From: Bacillus solitudinis
GTDB lineage: Bacteria > Bacillota > Bacilli > Bacillales > Bacillaceae_D
Direction: 5' to 3'
Assembly: GCF_002797395.1 (NCBI RefSeq)
Contig: NZ_KZ454943.1
Location: 2,837,871 to 2,901,870, forward strand
Length of the DNA stretch: 64,000 nt
Shown: one piece after another, positions 56,910 through 64,000 of the stretch
How the letters are laid out: each line of letters opens with the position of its first letter
Numbering within the stretch: position 1 is the stretch's first letter
The notes under the pieces: model-generated
What the model saw: the letters and a program-made list of their open reading frames with translations, nothing else
Database searches by the model: none
What the model was told of the DNA's origin: nothing
Made by a program: the position numbers and the translations under genes

Positions 56910-57106
56910 TTAAAATGGACGACAGCTGTGTAGATAGGATAGCCTGATTTGTGATGATGATAAATGTGATGTTGAACATGATAAACCTCAAGTAATAGGG
57001 CTTTGTTTACATCAATCTGGTCGTTTATTTTGTTCTCTAATGCTTCAAAACTAGTTTCTTCAAAGCATTCAATTTTGTCTTCAATCCGTTCTAAATAAAT
57101 GGACAT
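56894..57106 (-). CDS. DUF2536 family protein (YrzA-like)
   Basis: This 70-residue soluble protein starts SIYLERIEDKIECFEETSF and has a His-rich middle (VQHHIYHHHKSG) and a final TAVVHFKAK strand, matching DUF2536/YrzA. The ATG at 57106 follows AAGGAGAGG on the reverse strand; a TTG further out would lie inside that site. The His cluster could bind metal, which is untested. In B. subtilis yrzA lies in the same greA-mtnN interval. Function unknown. Confidence 0.82.
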   Translation of the reverse strand: MSIYLERIEDKIECFEETSFEALENKINDQIDVNKALLLEVYHVQHHIYHHHKSGYPIYTAVVHFKAKRA

Positions 57107-57232
57107 TTCTAGCCTCTCCTTCAACCGTTAGTTAGATTATCATAATGGAGATAACGGGATAAAACAAGTGAATTTACAATGAGAGATGTGTATACTTGGA
57201 AATAGATAAACTGAAAGGGTGTTAGCGTCAGA

Positions 57233-57925
57233 ATGAGAATTGGAATTATAGGTGCGATGGATGAAGAAGTGGAATTATTAGTAAGTAAGCTAGACAATCC
57301 AAATGATAAAACCATTGCAGGATGTGAATTTCACGAAGGTACGATTGAAGGCACAGACGTGGTTTTATTGAAATCAGGAATTGGAAAAGTTAATGCAGCA
57401 ATTGGGACTACATTGCTTATTCAGCTATATCAACCTGACCGAATCATTAATACAGGATCAGCAGGGGGTTTTTTAGAAGGTTTGAAAGTGGGAGACATCG
57501 TCATTTCTACGGAGGTGCGCTATAACGATGTCGACGCGACTGTATTTGGTTATGAATTTGGACAAGTGCCGAGAATGCCTGCTTACTTTACACCCAATCA
57601 AGAGTTAGTTGATATCGCGGAAATTGCAGCAAAAAAAGTAGGAATTTCTTCGGTGAAGGGGCTCGTTTTATCTGGTGATTCGTTTATGAGCGATCATGAG
57701 CGAGTAGAAGTTCTTAAGACGCAATTTAAACAACCTGCTTGCGCTGAAATGGAAGCTGGAGCGATTGCGCAAGTCTGTCATCAATTTAACGTGCCATTCG
57801 TCATTATCCGCTCATTATCAGATATTGCTGGTTCAGATGCGAAGGTGTCCTATGATCAATTTTTAGAAACGGCTTCCGTGCATTCTGCCAAACAAGTTCT
57901 CCTTATGCTTAAGGCGTTATCCTAA
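57233..57925 (+). CDS. mtnN: 5'-methylthioadenosine/S-adenosylhomocysteine nucleosidase
   Basis: MtnN removes adenine from methylthioadenosine and SAH, by-products of SAM use, feeding methionine salvage. The 230-residue protein has [13 protein letters not shown] at the N-terminus (catalytic Glu), [41 protein letters not shown], the substrate-site [13 protein letters not shown] and [11 protein letters not shown] with the catalytic Asp. Length is standard. Ribosome site AAAGGGTG. In B. subtilis mtnN is followed by mccA-mccB-yrhC and preceded by yrrT; here only a YrhC homologue remains. Confidence 0.96.
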   Translation: MRIGIIGAMDEEVELLVSKLDNPNDKTIAGCEFHEGTIEGTDVVLLKSGIGKVNAAIGTTLLIQLYQPDRIINTGSAGGFLEGLKVGDIVISTEVRYNDVDATVFGYEFGQVPRMPAYFTPNQELVDIAEIAAKKVGISSVKGLVLSGDSFMSDHERVEVLKTQFKQPACAEMEAGAIAQVCHQFNVPFVIIRSLSDIAGSDAKVSYDQFLETASVHSAKQVLLMLKALS

Positions 57926-58099
57926 AATCGAGGTAAGGTTGAAGCACTAAAAAGGTAAAAAACGACTTTTTTGATCCTCAGAGAGAGATTTGGCAATGGC
58001 TCCGATCGACGCGGTAAAGTCTTCCTCTTCTTATAAACATTACATCATTCAATCTGATGAAAAGATGATAGAATGAATAGGAGAGTAGGAGGAAGATAT

Positions 58100-58339
58100 A
58101 TGGAAAATAAAATTATACAAGACTTACAAACAAAAGTTGCAGATTATAAACGTTTTGGGTTCATTTTGTTGTCATTAAGTATCTTTCTTTTTATCGGATT
58201 AATTGTTCCTACAAGTGGAGTGGCTGCTGAATTTAAGGGCTTTATCGTCGCAGGCGTGTTTATTATGCTTGGACTTGCTTTCTTTTTTCACCGTTTGGCC
58301 ATGAAGGTGCAGCAGAAATTATATAATGAAAAAAATTAA
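58100..58339 (+). CDS. YrhC-like small membrane protein
   Basis: This 79-residue protein has two transmembrane helices (about residues 20-38 and 46-66) and a basic ending. N-terminal VADYKRFGFILLSLSIFLFIG matches the YrhC family as I recall it. The ATG at 58100 follows AGTAGGAGGAAG. In B. subtilis yrhC ends the mtnN-mccAB cluster; here it follows mtnN after a 174-bp gap without mccAB. Function unknown. Confidence 0.7.
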   Translation: MENKIIQDLQTKVADYKRFGFILLSLSIFLFIGLIVPTSGVAAEFKGFIVAGVFIMLGLAFFFHRLAMKVQQKLYNEKN

Positions 58340-58372
58340 AACGAAGTGGCTATAAAAAGCTCTTAAATTATT

Positions 58373-58427
58373 ATAGAGGCTACTGAAAATGGGAAAGCAA
58401 CCCCTTTTCAGTAGCCTCTTATTTTAT
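58373..58427 (+). terminator. Strong terminator after the yrhC-like gene
   Basis: A perfect 15-bp stem AGAGGCTACTGAAAA / TTTTCAGTAGCCTCT encloses a secondary GGG/CCC pair and is followed by TATTTTATT. Confidence 0.9.
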
Positions 58428-58502
58428 TAGCTGTTAAAGAAGTATGCTAAAATAGAAAAGATTTACTTTGAGTATATTGGATGGAAGCGGGTGAATGTCG
58501 GT

Positions 58503-60005
58503 ATGAGGAACGTACGGGTAACGAAACGGCCGCTAGTGTTAGTGGCTGTCATGTTAGCGATGTTTATGGCTGCGGTTGAAGCAACAATTGTTGCAACGGC
58601 TGTACCAAGAATTGTCGCGGATTTAGGGGGCTTTTCTTTATTTAGTTGGCTTTTTTCTTCCTATCTTCTTATGCAAGTTGTCATGATACCCGTTTATGGT
58701 AAACTTTCAGATTTGTATGGGCGTAAGCTTATTTTTTCGATAGGTATTGGGATTTTTTTAATAGGATCTCTGCTATGTGGTTTATCAACAACCATGGAAT
58801 TATTAATAATAAGTAGGTTTATTCAAGGAATTGGAGCCGGAGCCGTGCAGCCGATAGCAACAACGATTGTCGGGGATATGTATACCAAGGAAGAACGCGC
58901 GAAGATACAAGGCTATTTGGCAAGTGTTTGGGGTGTTTCTGCGATAGTGGGGCCAATCCTCGGTGCCTTTTTCATTGAATATCTGCATTGGTCTTGGATA
59001 TTTTGGATTAATATTCCTTTTGGTATTCTATCCGTTCTCGGTGTGGTTTGTTACCTACAAGAATCAGTTGAAAAACGAAAGCGTGATATTGATTATAAGG
59101 GGGCCTTTCTATTACTGATATGTATATCGTCCTTTATGGTTGTCATGATTCAAGGTGGTGTTGCATGGGGATGGGTATCAACCCCTGTATTGGTTTTAAG
59201 CCTAGTTAGTTTGATGACATTTTGTCTATTTATCGTTAATGAGAAAAGTGTGAAAGACCCAATAATGACGCTGTCACTTTGGCAACAAAAGGGGTTGCGA
59301 TATGCAAACATTGCTTCGTTTACTTCAGGAGCCATCCTCTTGGCTATCTCTAGTTTTTTACCTACATATGTTCAAGGTGTGATGAATGAATCTCCGCTAA
59401 TAGCAGGTTTAACACTTACTGCCATTTCGATTGGATGGCCGATTTCATCAACCATTGCTGGTAAATTAATGCTAAGAATAGGATTCCGTGTTACAGCGAT
59501 AATTGGAGGCTTTGCATTAGTCGCTGGAGCAACTGGATATTTGTTATTAGTTGTGATACAAAATCCGCTTTGGGCAGCACTTTCTTCCTTTTTAATAGGA
59601 GTCGGTATGGGTTTTGCAACAACGACATTTGTGGTTTCTATCCAATCAACAGTTTCATGGAATGTCAGAGGAGAGGCAACCGCACTAAACATGTTTATGA
59701 GGTCCCTTGGTGGGGCTGTCGGTGTTGCTTTTCTTGGAGGGTTGTTAAATAGTCGATTGCAAAAAGACTTAGCTGAACATGCTGATGTTCTCTCATTCGA
59801 ACCAACATTAGATGTTATTAATACATTACTGGAGTCGGAACAAAGTTACGTGTTAGCAAATGAGGAACTAACGATATTACAAGCAGCTCTTTCAAATGGG
59901 CTATCAGTTGTTTTTATCGGGCTTTTAGTCCTAGCGCTATTAAGCTTCTATTTTATATTTCGATTACCAAAAGACGCACCAATACAAAAAACCGAGGATG
60001 TCTAA
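58503..60005 (+). CDS. MFS exporter of the 14-helix DHA2 (EmrB/QacA) family
   Basis: This 500-residue membrane protein is predicted to have 14 helices. Motif D1/A are seen in MAAVEATIVATAVPRIVADL and GKLSDLYGRKLIF, and motif C in WGVSAIVGPILGAFFIEYLHWSWIFWINIPFG (given in parts), together the mark of proton-driven drug exporters of the DHA2 group. Substrates cannot be predicted. The ATG at 58503 is chosen; an in-frame GTG at 58491 overlaps the weak ribosome region. The gene ends in a terminator shared with the convergent NUDIX gene. Confidence 0.9.
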   Translation: MRNVRVTKRPLVLVAVMLAMFMAAVEATIVATAVPRIVADLGGFSLFSWLFSSYLLMQVVMIPVYGKLSDLYGRKLIFSIGIGIFLIGSLLCGLSTTMELLIISRFIQGIGAGAVQPIATTIVGDMYTKEERAKIQGYLASVWGVSAIVGPILGAFFIEYLHWSWIFWINIPFGILSVLGVVCYLQESVEKRKRDIDYKGAFLLLICISSFMVVMIQGGVAWGWVSTPVLVLSLVSLMTFCLFIVNEKSVKDPIMTLSLWQQKGLRYANIASFTSGAILLAISSFLPTYVQGVMNESPLIAGLTLTAISIGWPISSTIAGKLMLRIGFRVTAIIGGFALVAGATGYLLLVVIQNPLWAALSSFLIGVGMGFATTTFVVSIQSTVSWNVRGEATALNMFMRSLGGAVGVAFLGGLLNSRLQKDLAEHADVLSFEPTLDVINTLLESEQSYVLANEELTILQAALSNGLSVVFIGLLVLALLSFYFIFRLPKDAPIQKTEDV

Positions 60006-60030
60006 AAAAAAGGACTATCTCGGTTTTGTT
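59986..60030. terminator. Bidirectional terminator between the MFS and NUDIX genes
   Basis: AAAACCGAG / CTCGGTTTT outer stem with an inner GTC/GAC pair. Both flanking stop codons lie within or at the edge of the structure. Confidence 0.8.
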
Positions 60031-60626
60031 AATTGAAGAAAGTGGTGAAGGATGCGTGCCGTCAATCCCCAAATGACATACTGCTCATAGTGATAAAAGT
60101 ATTCTACAAAGCTATCGACACGTTTTTTATAGCGGTCTTTATTTGCAATTAGCTCAAATGGAAAATCAGAAGACGGTTGGTATTCCACCTGCATATCGTA
60201 ACGTTCAGGTTGGTGAGTGTGCAGATAAGAGAGCGGAACCATAAAAACATGGTCAACTTCGGATAGATTTGAATTTAACATAGCTAAATCATGAATATGC
60301 GCAACAAATGGATGAATAATCCCACGAAACGGGGTCACGACGGTATCAAGCGGAGCTATTATTTCGAAATCGGACGCAGGTATACCGATTTCTTCGGTTA
60401 GCTCCCGAACGGCCGCAGCTTGAGGCGATGGATCCGTTTCGTCAATCCTCCCACCAGGGAAACATATTTCTCCGGGTTGTTGATGTAAAGAAAGAGCGCG
60501 AACTTCAAAAAGTATATTGAGTTCATTATTATGTTCAACTATTGGGAGGATGACAGCAGAATGGCGTTGATTTTGTTCCCCAAGAATTCGAGGACTTCTC
60601 CCTTGTAACTGAGTGATGTGTTTCAA
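60015..60626 (-). CDS. NUDIX hydrolase, CoA pyrophosphatase-like
   Basis: This 203-residue protein has the NUDIX box in GGRIDETDPSPQAAAVRELTEEIG (catalytic REL-TEE-G part conserved; quoted only for position, about residues 56-79). Upstream is the UPF0035-type signature LFEVRALSLHQQPGEICFPGG, typical of CoA pyrophosphatases that cut CoA to phosphopantetheine and ADP. The TTG at 60626 has AAAGGAG at correct spacing; the frame extends 41 codons further without a ribosome site. Reverse strand, converging on the MFS gene. Confidence 0.85.
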   Translation of the reverse strand: MKHITQLQGRSPRILGEQNQRHSAVILPIVEHNNELNILFEVRALSLHQQPGEICFPGGRIDETDPSPQAAAVRELTEEIGIPASDFEIIAPLDTVVTPFRGIIHPFVAHIHDLAMLNSNLSEVDHVFMVPLSYLHTHQPERYDMQVEYQPSSDFPFELIANKDRYKKRVDSFVEYFYHYEQYVIWGLTARILHHFLQLTKPR

Positions 60627-60915
60627 CTTAATAACTCCTTTCATAAATTCAGTAAACTTATTAGCTAGCCTACTAACGTTATTTTTTATGCTGGGGTAGA
60701 CGTTTGTATGTACGCATAACATGTTTTCGGATAAAAAGTTTTTTAACAAAAGACGGCTAGTCTAGAGGGCACGGAAAAATGAAAAGCCGACCTTTTTCGG
60801 TGGTTTCCTATTTTTCTTGATTATACCACGAAGCTCTCTCCATGTTTTTCAATACAGGGTGTAAGACTTTCTATAAAAAGTTGCTTTATTATTATCTTTT
60901 TTACTTTTACTGTTA

Positions 60916-60932
60916 GAATTTGTAACAAATTC
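60916..60932. promoter_or_regulatory. Perfect 17-bp palindrome, candidate operator
   Basis: GAATTTGT-A-ACAAATTC is a perfect inverted repeat with a single central base. Such symmetry is typical of dimeric repressor sites. No promoter hexamers are clear around it. Confidence 0.4.
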
Positions 60933-61020
60933 ACTGCTTAATCTTGTCTATTAAGTTAAAGTAAAGACAGGAAAGGTCCCAGACCTAGCTTCCAATAAAG
61001 TTCTCTACTCTCCCCTTTGC

Positions 61021-61055
61021 GAGTAATTCGTTTTTTCGAATTACTCATTTTTTTG
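61021..61055 (+). terminator. Orphan terminator in the DUF4397 upstream region
   Basis: A perfect 10-bp stem GAGTAATTCG / CGAATTACTC with a T6 loop is followed by ATTTTTTT. No gene ends before it on this strand. Confidence 0.8.
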
Positions 61056-61165
61056 TTAATTGATTCCCTGTAACTTCCATTAAAATGATATTTTAAAAGC
61101 GCATACAATAAACTTGGAAAAGGGGATGATAAGGGTGAAGATGACATAATAAGGAGATGAATGAA

Positions 61166-61882
61166 ATGAAATTAATTACAAAATTTTTGATTTGTTGTTT
61201 AGTATTTAGCGCATTTGCCGGAAGTGGCTATGCGAAAGAGGCTGAGTCTGATAGCCTTGTTCGTTTTGTACACGCCTCACCCGATGCTCCTCATATTGAT
61301 ATTTATGCTAATGATGAACTAATTCTAGAAGCTTTTTCCTACTCGGATGTGAGTGAGTATTTTCGTGTCCCTGCTGGTACTCATACAATTGAATTCCACT
61401 CAGAAGAAACAGATACAACGGTTATTTTAGAAGAAATTACCGTCGAAGAAAACACTCATTATACCTTAGCTGCTATTGGTGAACTTGAGGAAATTACCCT
61501 CACATCAATGGTTGATGACAAGGATACCAGAGAGGATATGACTAAAATTAGGTTAGCTCACTTCTCAACAGATGCATCCGCTCTTGAACTCGCAACACCA
61601 ATCGGAAATGAATTATTCCAAGAAGTTATTTACTCTCAAATAACAGATTATATGGAGCTTGATAAAGGTATCCATCATTTCGAATTACATTTAGCAGGTA
61701 GCGATGATGCCGTTGTTGACCTTTATGATTTAGAGCTGAAAGAAGGTTCTGTCTATACGGCAATCGCGATAGGGCTGGTCGAAGGGGATCCCGAATTCGA
61801 GGTTATCCTGTTAACAGACTCGATGCCGATGCCTGATAACATACCGAAAACAGGACTTGGTGGCGCATCTCCACTTCAATAA
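61166..61882 (+). CDS. Secreted DUF4397 protein with a C-terminal IPKTG motif
   Basis: This 238-residue protein has an N-terminal signal peptide (MKLITKFLICCLVFSAFA, cleavage near GYA-KE). Two DUF4397 repeats follow: VRFVHASPDAPHIDIYAND with VPAGTHTIEFH and YTLAAIGEL, then IRLAHFSTDASALELATP with YTAIAIGL. DUF4397 proteins have beta-sandwich repeats of unknown function. The C-terminus reads NIPKTGLGGASPLQ, an LPxTG-like sortase motif, but no hydrophobic helix or positive tail follows. A sortase gene begins two bases after the stop. The ATG at 61166 is nine bases after AAGGAG; the ATG at 61157 touches it. Confidence 0.88.
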   Translation: MKLITKFLICCLVFSAFAGSGYAKEAESDSLVRFVHASPDAPHIDIYANDELILEAFSYSDVSEYFRVPAGTHTIEFHSEETDTTVILEEITVEENTHYTLAAIGELEEITLTSMVDDKDTREDMTKIRLAHFSTDASALELATPIGNELFQEVIYSQITDYMELDKGIHHFELHLAGSDDAVVDLYDLELKEGSVYTAIAIGLVEGDPEFEVILLTDSMPMPDNIPKTGLGGASPLQ

Positions 61883-61883
61883 T

Positions 61884-62435
61884 ATGAAAACCATTTTAAG
61901 TTTTTTATGTGGAATACTCTTGTTTGCAAACCCTGCCTATGCTAAGCCGAGTTTGACGGGAACAGAACCGATTCTGTTAAAAATTCCATCACTTCAAATT
62001 GAAGCGCCAATTAAACCTTTAGGGGTTAATGAGATGTATCAGGTACCTGCTGATGGACAATCAGTTTTTTGGTATAAGGATGGTATCAATCCTGGAGGTA
62101 AAGGCAGCGCAGTGATTGCGGGTCATTTTGATGATTATGAAGGACCGGCAGTTTTTTACCCCTTACGTAGCATTCAAGCCGGTGAGATGGTTTATATTTT
62201 AGATCGGGACAATCATCTTTTAATGTTTGAAGTTGAAGAAATCACTTCTTTTCCGAGAGAGAATACCTCCGTTGAGGATATATTTAAAACAAGCGGACAA
62301 CCATATTTAATCCTTGTTACATGTGAAGGTTTTTATAATAGAACCCAGCAAACACACACCCATCGGTTAGTCGTAAAAGCAAAGCGTGTCGGCACGTATC
62401 ATACTTATAGACCCAAAACCGAACGAGTCGAATAA
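61884..62435 (+). CDS. Class F-like sortase
   Basis: Sortases are membrane or secreted transpeptidases that cut at LPxTG-type motifs. This 183-residue protein has an N-terminal hydrophobic segment ending like a signal peptide (FLCGILLFANPAYA-KP). The catalytic residues fit a sortase: His in SAVIAGHFDDYEGPAVFYPL (about residue 82), Cys in LILVTCEGF and Arg in THTHRLVVKAK. The P-G-x-x-GSAV-AGH-D context is typical of class F. The ATG at 61884 lies two bases after the DUF4397 stop with no strong ribosome site, so translation is probably coupled to that gene. The adjacent protein's IPKTG end makes it the likely substrate. Confidence 0.88.
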   Translation: MKTILSFLCGILLFANPAYAKPSLTGTEPILLKIPSLQIEAPIKPLGVNEMYQVPADGQSVFWYKDGINPGGKGSAVIAGHFDDYEGPAVFYPLRSIQAGEMVYILDRDNHLLMFEVEEITSFPRENTSVEDIFKTSGQPYLILVTCEGFYNRTQQTHTHRLVVKAKRVGTYHTYRPKTERVE

Positions 62436-62456
62436 GGCTTGTTCGGTTTTTTTTTC
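62415..62456 (+). terminator. Terminator overlapping the sortase stop codon
   Basis: AAAACCGAAC / GTTCGGTTTT outer stem with T9. The stop TAA is in the loop. Confidence 0.85.
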
Positions 62457-62558
62457 TAAAACAATGTAACAAATCCAAACATAAGATATAATAAGAATAA
62501 CTAATTTTTGCTCAGTTTTTGTCGATTATAGAAGTTTGGAAGGTAAGGGGTAGGCATC

Positions 62559-63725
62559 ATGGACGTACAGTCTAAAGAAAAGGACATGTTAAAGTTACTC
62601 GAACAACTCGTTAATATTGATAGTGGTTCGTATCAAAAAAAGGGGATTGACCAAATTGGGTCGATTTTATCTGAGAAATTTGAGCTGCTTGGTTATGATG
62701 TTACTGAAATCAAACAAACACAGCGCGGCAACCATTTAATCATTACACACCCAACAGTGGCAAACCCATCAGTTGTTATCGTGGCTCATATGGATACTGT
62801 TTTTAAAGCGGGTACCGCCGAAAAGAGACCATTTAAAATTGAAGGTACACGGGCTTATGGGCCCGGCGTAATTGATATGAAGGCAAGCCTAGTTTCCGTT
62901 CTTTATGCCTTAGCAGCGATAAAGGAAGCAGGAAATGATGCTTATCGTCAAGTGAAGGTATTGCTAACTACTGATGAAGAAATTGGTTCAATCACGTCGA
63001 GGAGCCTTATTGAACAAGAGGCAAGAGATGCTGCTTATGCATTAGTGATGGAGCCGGCTCGGAAGGATGGTTCTGTTGTCACAGAACGCCGTGGTAATGG
63101 AACATTTACGATAAAAGTAAAAGGAAAAGCAGCTCATTCAGGAATTGAACCAGAAAAAGGAAGAAGTGCTATTGAGGAGCTTGCTCATAAAATTGTAAAG
63201 CTTTATGAATTAAACGACCATGAGCATGGAGTGTCGATTAATGTTGGAATAATAGAGGGCGGCGCATCGGTGAACACCGTTTCTTCACGAGCAATAGGTC
63301 ACATTGATGTTCGTGTAGCAACTCCCGAACAGGCAGAAGAGCTTGCTCATAAAATTGAAGAGGTGTGCGCCTCCTCCGACGTACGAGGAACGATTATTGA
63401 GTTAACGGGGGATATTAATCGTCCACCGATGATAAAAGATGAAAAGATCTCAGAATTACTTCATATTGTCCAAGATGTCGGAAGAGAATTAGGACTCGAT
63501 ATTAAGGATACCAAAACAGGCGGGGGATCAGATGCCTCGTTTACTGCAGCACTTGGAATACCAACATTAGACGGACTGGGTCCCGTTGGTGGAAATGCAC
63601 ATAGCGAGAAAGAATATCTTGATATTTCCTCGTTTGTCGAGAGAACCACTTTGCTTGCTAAAGTCATTCAACGTCTTGATGAAATTCAAGCAAATAAAAG
63701 GATGTACAAGAAGGTTGATTTTTAA
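62559..63725 (+). CDS. M20-family metallopeptidase (carboxypeptidase G2-like)
   Basis: This 388-residue zinc peptidase of the ArgE/DapE/CPG2 group has HMDTV (zinc His and Asp, about residue 75), GPGVIDMKASL (bridging Asp), TTDEEIGS (catalytic Glu pair), the dimerisation lid around AHSGIEPEKGRSA, and GNAHSEKEYLD with the last zinc His. The spacing and GGGSDASF motif resemble glutamate carboxypeptidase/M20 aminoacyl peptidases. Exact substrate cannot be told. The ribosome site GGAAGGTAAGGGG precedes the ATG. Its terminator begins within the last codons. It stands between the sortase operon and sigK. Confidence 0.9.
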   Translation: MDVQSKEKDMLKLLEQLVNIDSGSYQKKGIDQIGSILSEKFELLGYDVTEIKQTQRGNHLIITHPTVANPSVVIVAHMDTVFKAGTAEKRPFKIEGTRAYGPGVIDMKASLVSVLYALAAIKEAGNDAYRQVKVLLTTDEEIGSITSRSLIEQEARDAAYALVMEPARKDGSVVTERRGNGTFTIKVKGKAAHSGIEPEKGRSAIEELAHKIVKLYELNDHEHGVSINVGIIEGGASVNTVSSRAIGHIDVRVATPEQAEELAHKIEEVCASSDVRGTIIELTGDINRPPMIKDEKISELLHIVQDVGRELGLDIKDTKTGGGSDASFTAALGIPTLDGLGPVGGNAHSEKEYLDISSFVERTTLLAKVIQRLDEIQANKRMYKKVDF

Positions 63726-63746
63726 CCTTTTGTACATCTTTTTTTA
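63701..63746 (+). terminator. Terminator overlapping the 3' end of the M20 peptidase gene
   Basis: GATGTACAAGAAGGTT pairs with AACCTTTTGTACATC (one mismatch), then T8. The stop codon is in the loop. Confidence 0.9.
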
Positions 63747-63877
63747 TGAGAGGATTGACTGCTCTAAAGGAAGGAAGTGAAATGAAAAAAGAGTTTAAAA
63801 AACATTCTTAGGTGTACAGACACGACCAAGCCCAATTCGACATACGTATGAAGTATGGAGAAAATGGAGGTGATGTT

Positions 63878-64000
63878 GTGTCAAGTATACTCGCTGCAAT
63901 TTCCTATTTTGTAAAGGAAGTCGTTGTTTTTGTATCATATGTAAAAAACAACGCTTTTCCTCAGCCTCTGAAAAAGGAAGAGGAACGTAAATACTTAGAG
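63878..64000 (+). CDS. sigK: RNA polymerase sporulation sigma factor K precursor, N-terminal part (cut by window end)
   Basis: Only 41 codons are inside the window, but they match the start of pro-sigma-K as I remember it. A hydrophobic pro-sequence ([20 protein letters not shown]) is followed by [19 protein letters not shown], the highly conserved beginning of the mature sigma. Sigma-K directs late mother-cell genes for coat and cortex, and the pro-sequence is removed by SpoIVFB when BofA/SpoIVFA inhibition is released. The GTG start at 63878 lies after GGAGGTGA. No insertion (such as the B. subtilis skin element) is visible in this part, though that element lies further into the gene. Confidence 0.9.
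   Translation, partial: MSSILAAISYFVKEVVVFVSYVKNNAFPQPLKKEEERKYLE

Larger units (their letters stand above)
60627..61165 (+). other. Non-coding interval before the DUF4397 gene
   Basis: About 540 bp with no credible gene. It holds a 17-bp palindrome (60916-60932), a small hairpin AGGTC-CCA-GACCT (60974-60986) and a perfect terminator-like stem with T7 (61021-61055). The last three could form a short regulatory RNA or an attenuated leader for the downstream operon. Confidence 0.6.

Noticed and set aside
57996-58076. 26-codon forward frame between mtnN and the yrhC-like gene
   Set aside because: Weak ribosome site and no recognisable family. Kept only as a possible remnant in the findings.
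63780-63812. Nine-codon frame (MKKEFKKHS) with a ribosome-like site before sigK
   Set aside because: Too short to support. It could be a leader peptide but nothing else points to that.

Overview
The window is a chromosomal segment from an endospore-forming, low-GC Gram-positive bacterium of the Bacillaceae. The sequence supports this with several sporulation genes (a SafA/ExsA-like coat protein tail, CoxA, BofC, SpoVB, an RsfA-family regulator and the start of pro-sigma-K). It also shows strong AGGAGG-type ribosome sites, frequent GTG/TTG starts, T-box and S-box leaders, and stem-loop plus T-run terminators. Gene order largely follows the Bacillus subtilis safA-coxA ... ruvAB-queA-tgt ... recJ-apt-relA-hisS-aspS ... 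cymR-iscS-mnmA ... alaS ... greA-mtnN region as I recall it. Species cannot be named from sequence alone.

Layout. 1-2.9 kb: repetitive spore coat/cortex proteins and BofC. 3.0-7.4 kb: ruvA-ruvB-DUF2905-queA-tgt-yajC (Holliday junction processing, queuosine tRNA modification, Sec accessory). 7.5-12.8 kb: membrane proteins (YrzE-like, ArsB/NhaD-like permease, YrbG, SpoVB, COG2426) and ComN. 12.9-19.5 kb: secD and secF as two genes, a CDF metal exporter, a LapA-like protein, recJ, apt. 19.8-26.2 kb: relA, dtd, a 58-residue protein and a T-box-controlled hisS-aspS operon. 26.3-30.1 kb: a SAM-riboswitch-controlled homoserine dehydrogenase, a small reverse-strand protein, a 6S RNA and gnd. 30.2-37.1 kb: tcdA, lutABC, an RsfA-family gene, an SDR gene and rarA. 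37.3-44.7 kb: a YczE-type membrane protein, cymR, cysteine desulfurase, mnmA, a TPR protein, recD2, yrrD and two small proteins. 44.9-55.7 kb: a DUF2935 protein, an AI-2E-type permease, T-box-controlled alaS, ireB-ruvX-DUF1292, mltG, the trmR-trhP1-trhP2 tRNA wobble-uridine set, and greA. 55.8-60.6 kb: small proteins, YrrS, mtnN, YrhC, an MFS exporter and a NUDIX hydrolase. 61.2-64.0 kb: a secreted DUF4397 protein with its class F-like sortase, an M20 peptidase, and the first 41 codons of sigK.

How the parts connect. Much of the window concerns translation quality and tRNA: hisS, aspS, alaS, dtd, queA, tgt, mnmA with its cysteine desulfurase, tcdA, and trmR/trhP1/trhP2. RelA and 6S RNA add growth-rate control. 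BofC near the left end and pro-sigma-K at the right end belong to the same late mother-cell checkpoint. Sulfur metabolism recurs in S-box-hom, cymR, the cysteine desulfurase and mtnN.

Most unusual points: a DUF4397/sortase pair whose putative substrate ends in a bare IPKTG-type motif without a membrane anchor; a hisS-aspS T-box whose specifier and tRNA-end-pairing base do not agree simply with histidine; separate secD and secF behind a structured leader; a dedicated SAM-riboswitch-controlled homoserine dehydrogenase; long in-frame repeats in two spore proteins; and an orphan palindrome plus terminator before the DUF4397 gene. I found no convincing defence system, prophage, transposon, tRNA gene or CRISPR array. 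All family names rest on my reading of the translated sequence and remembered families; no database search was run.
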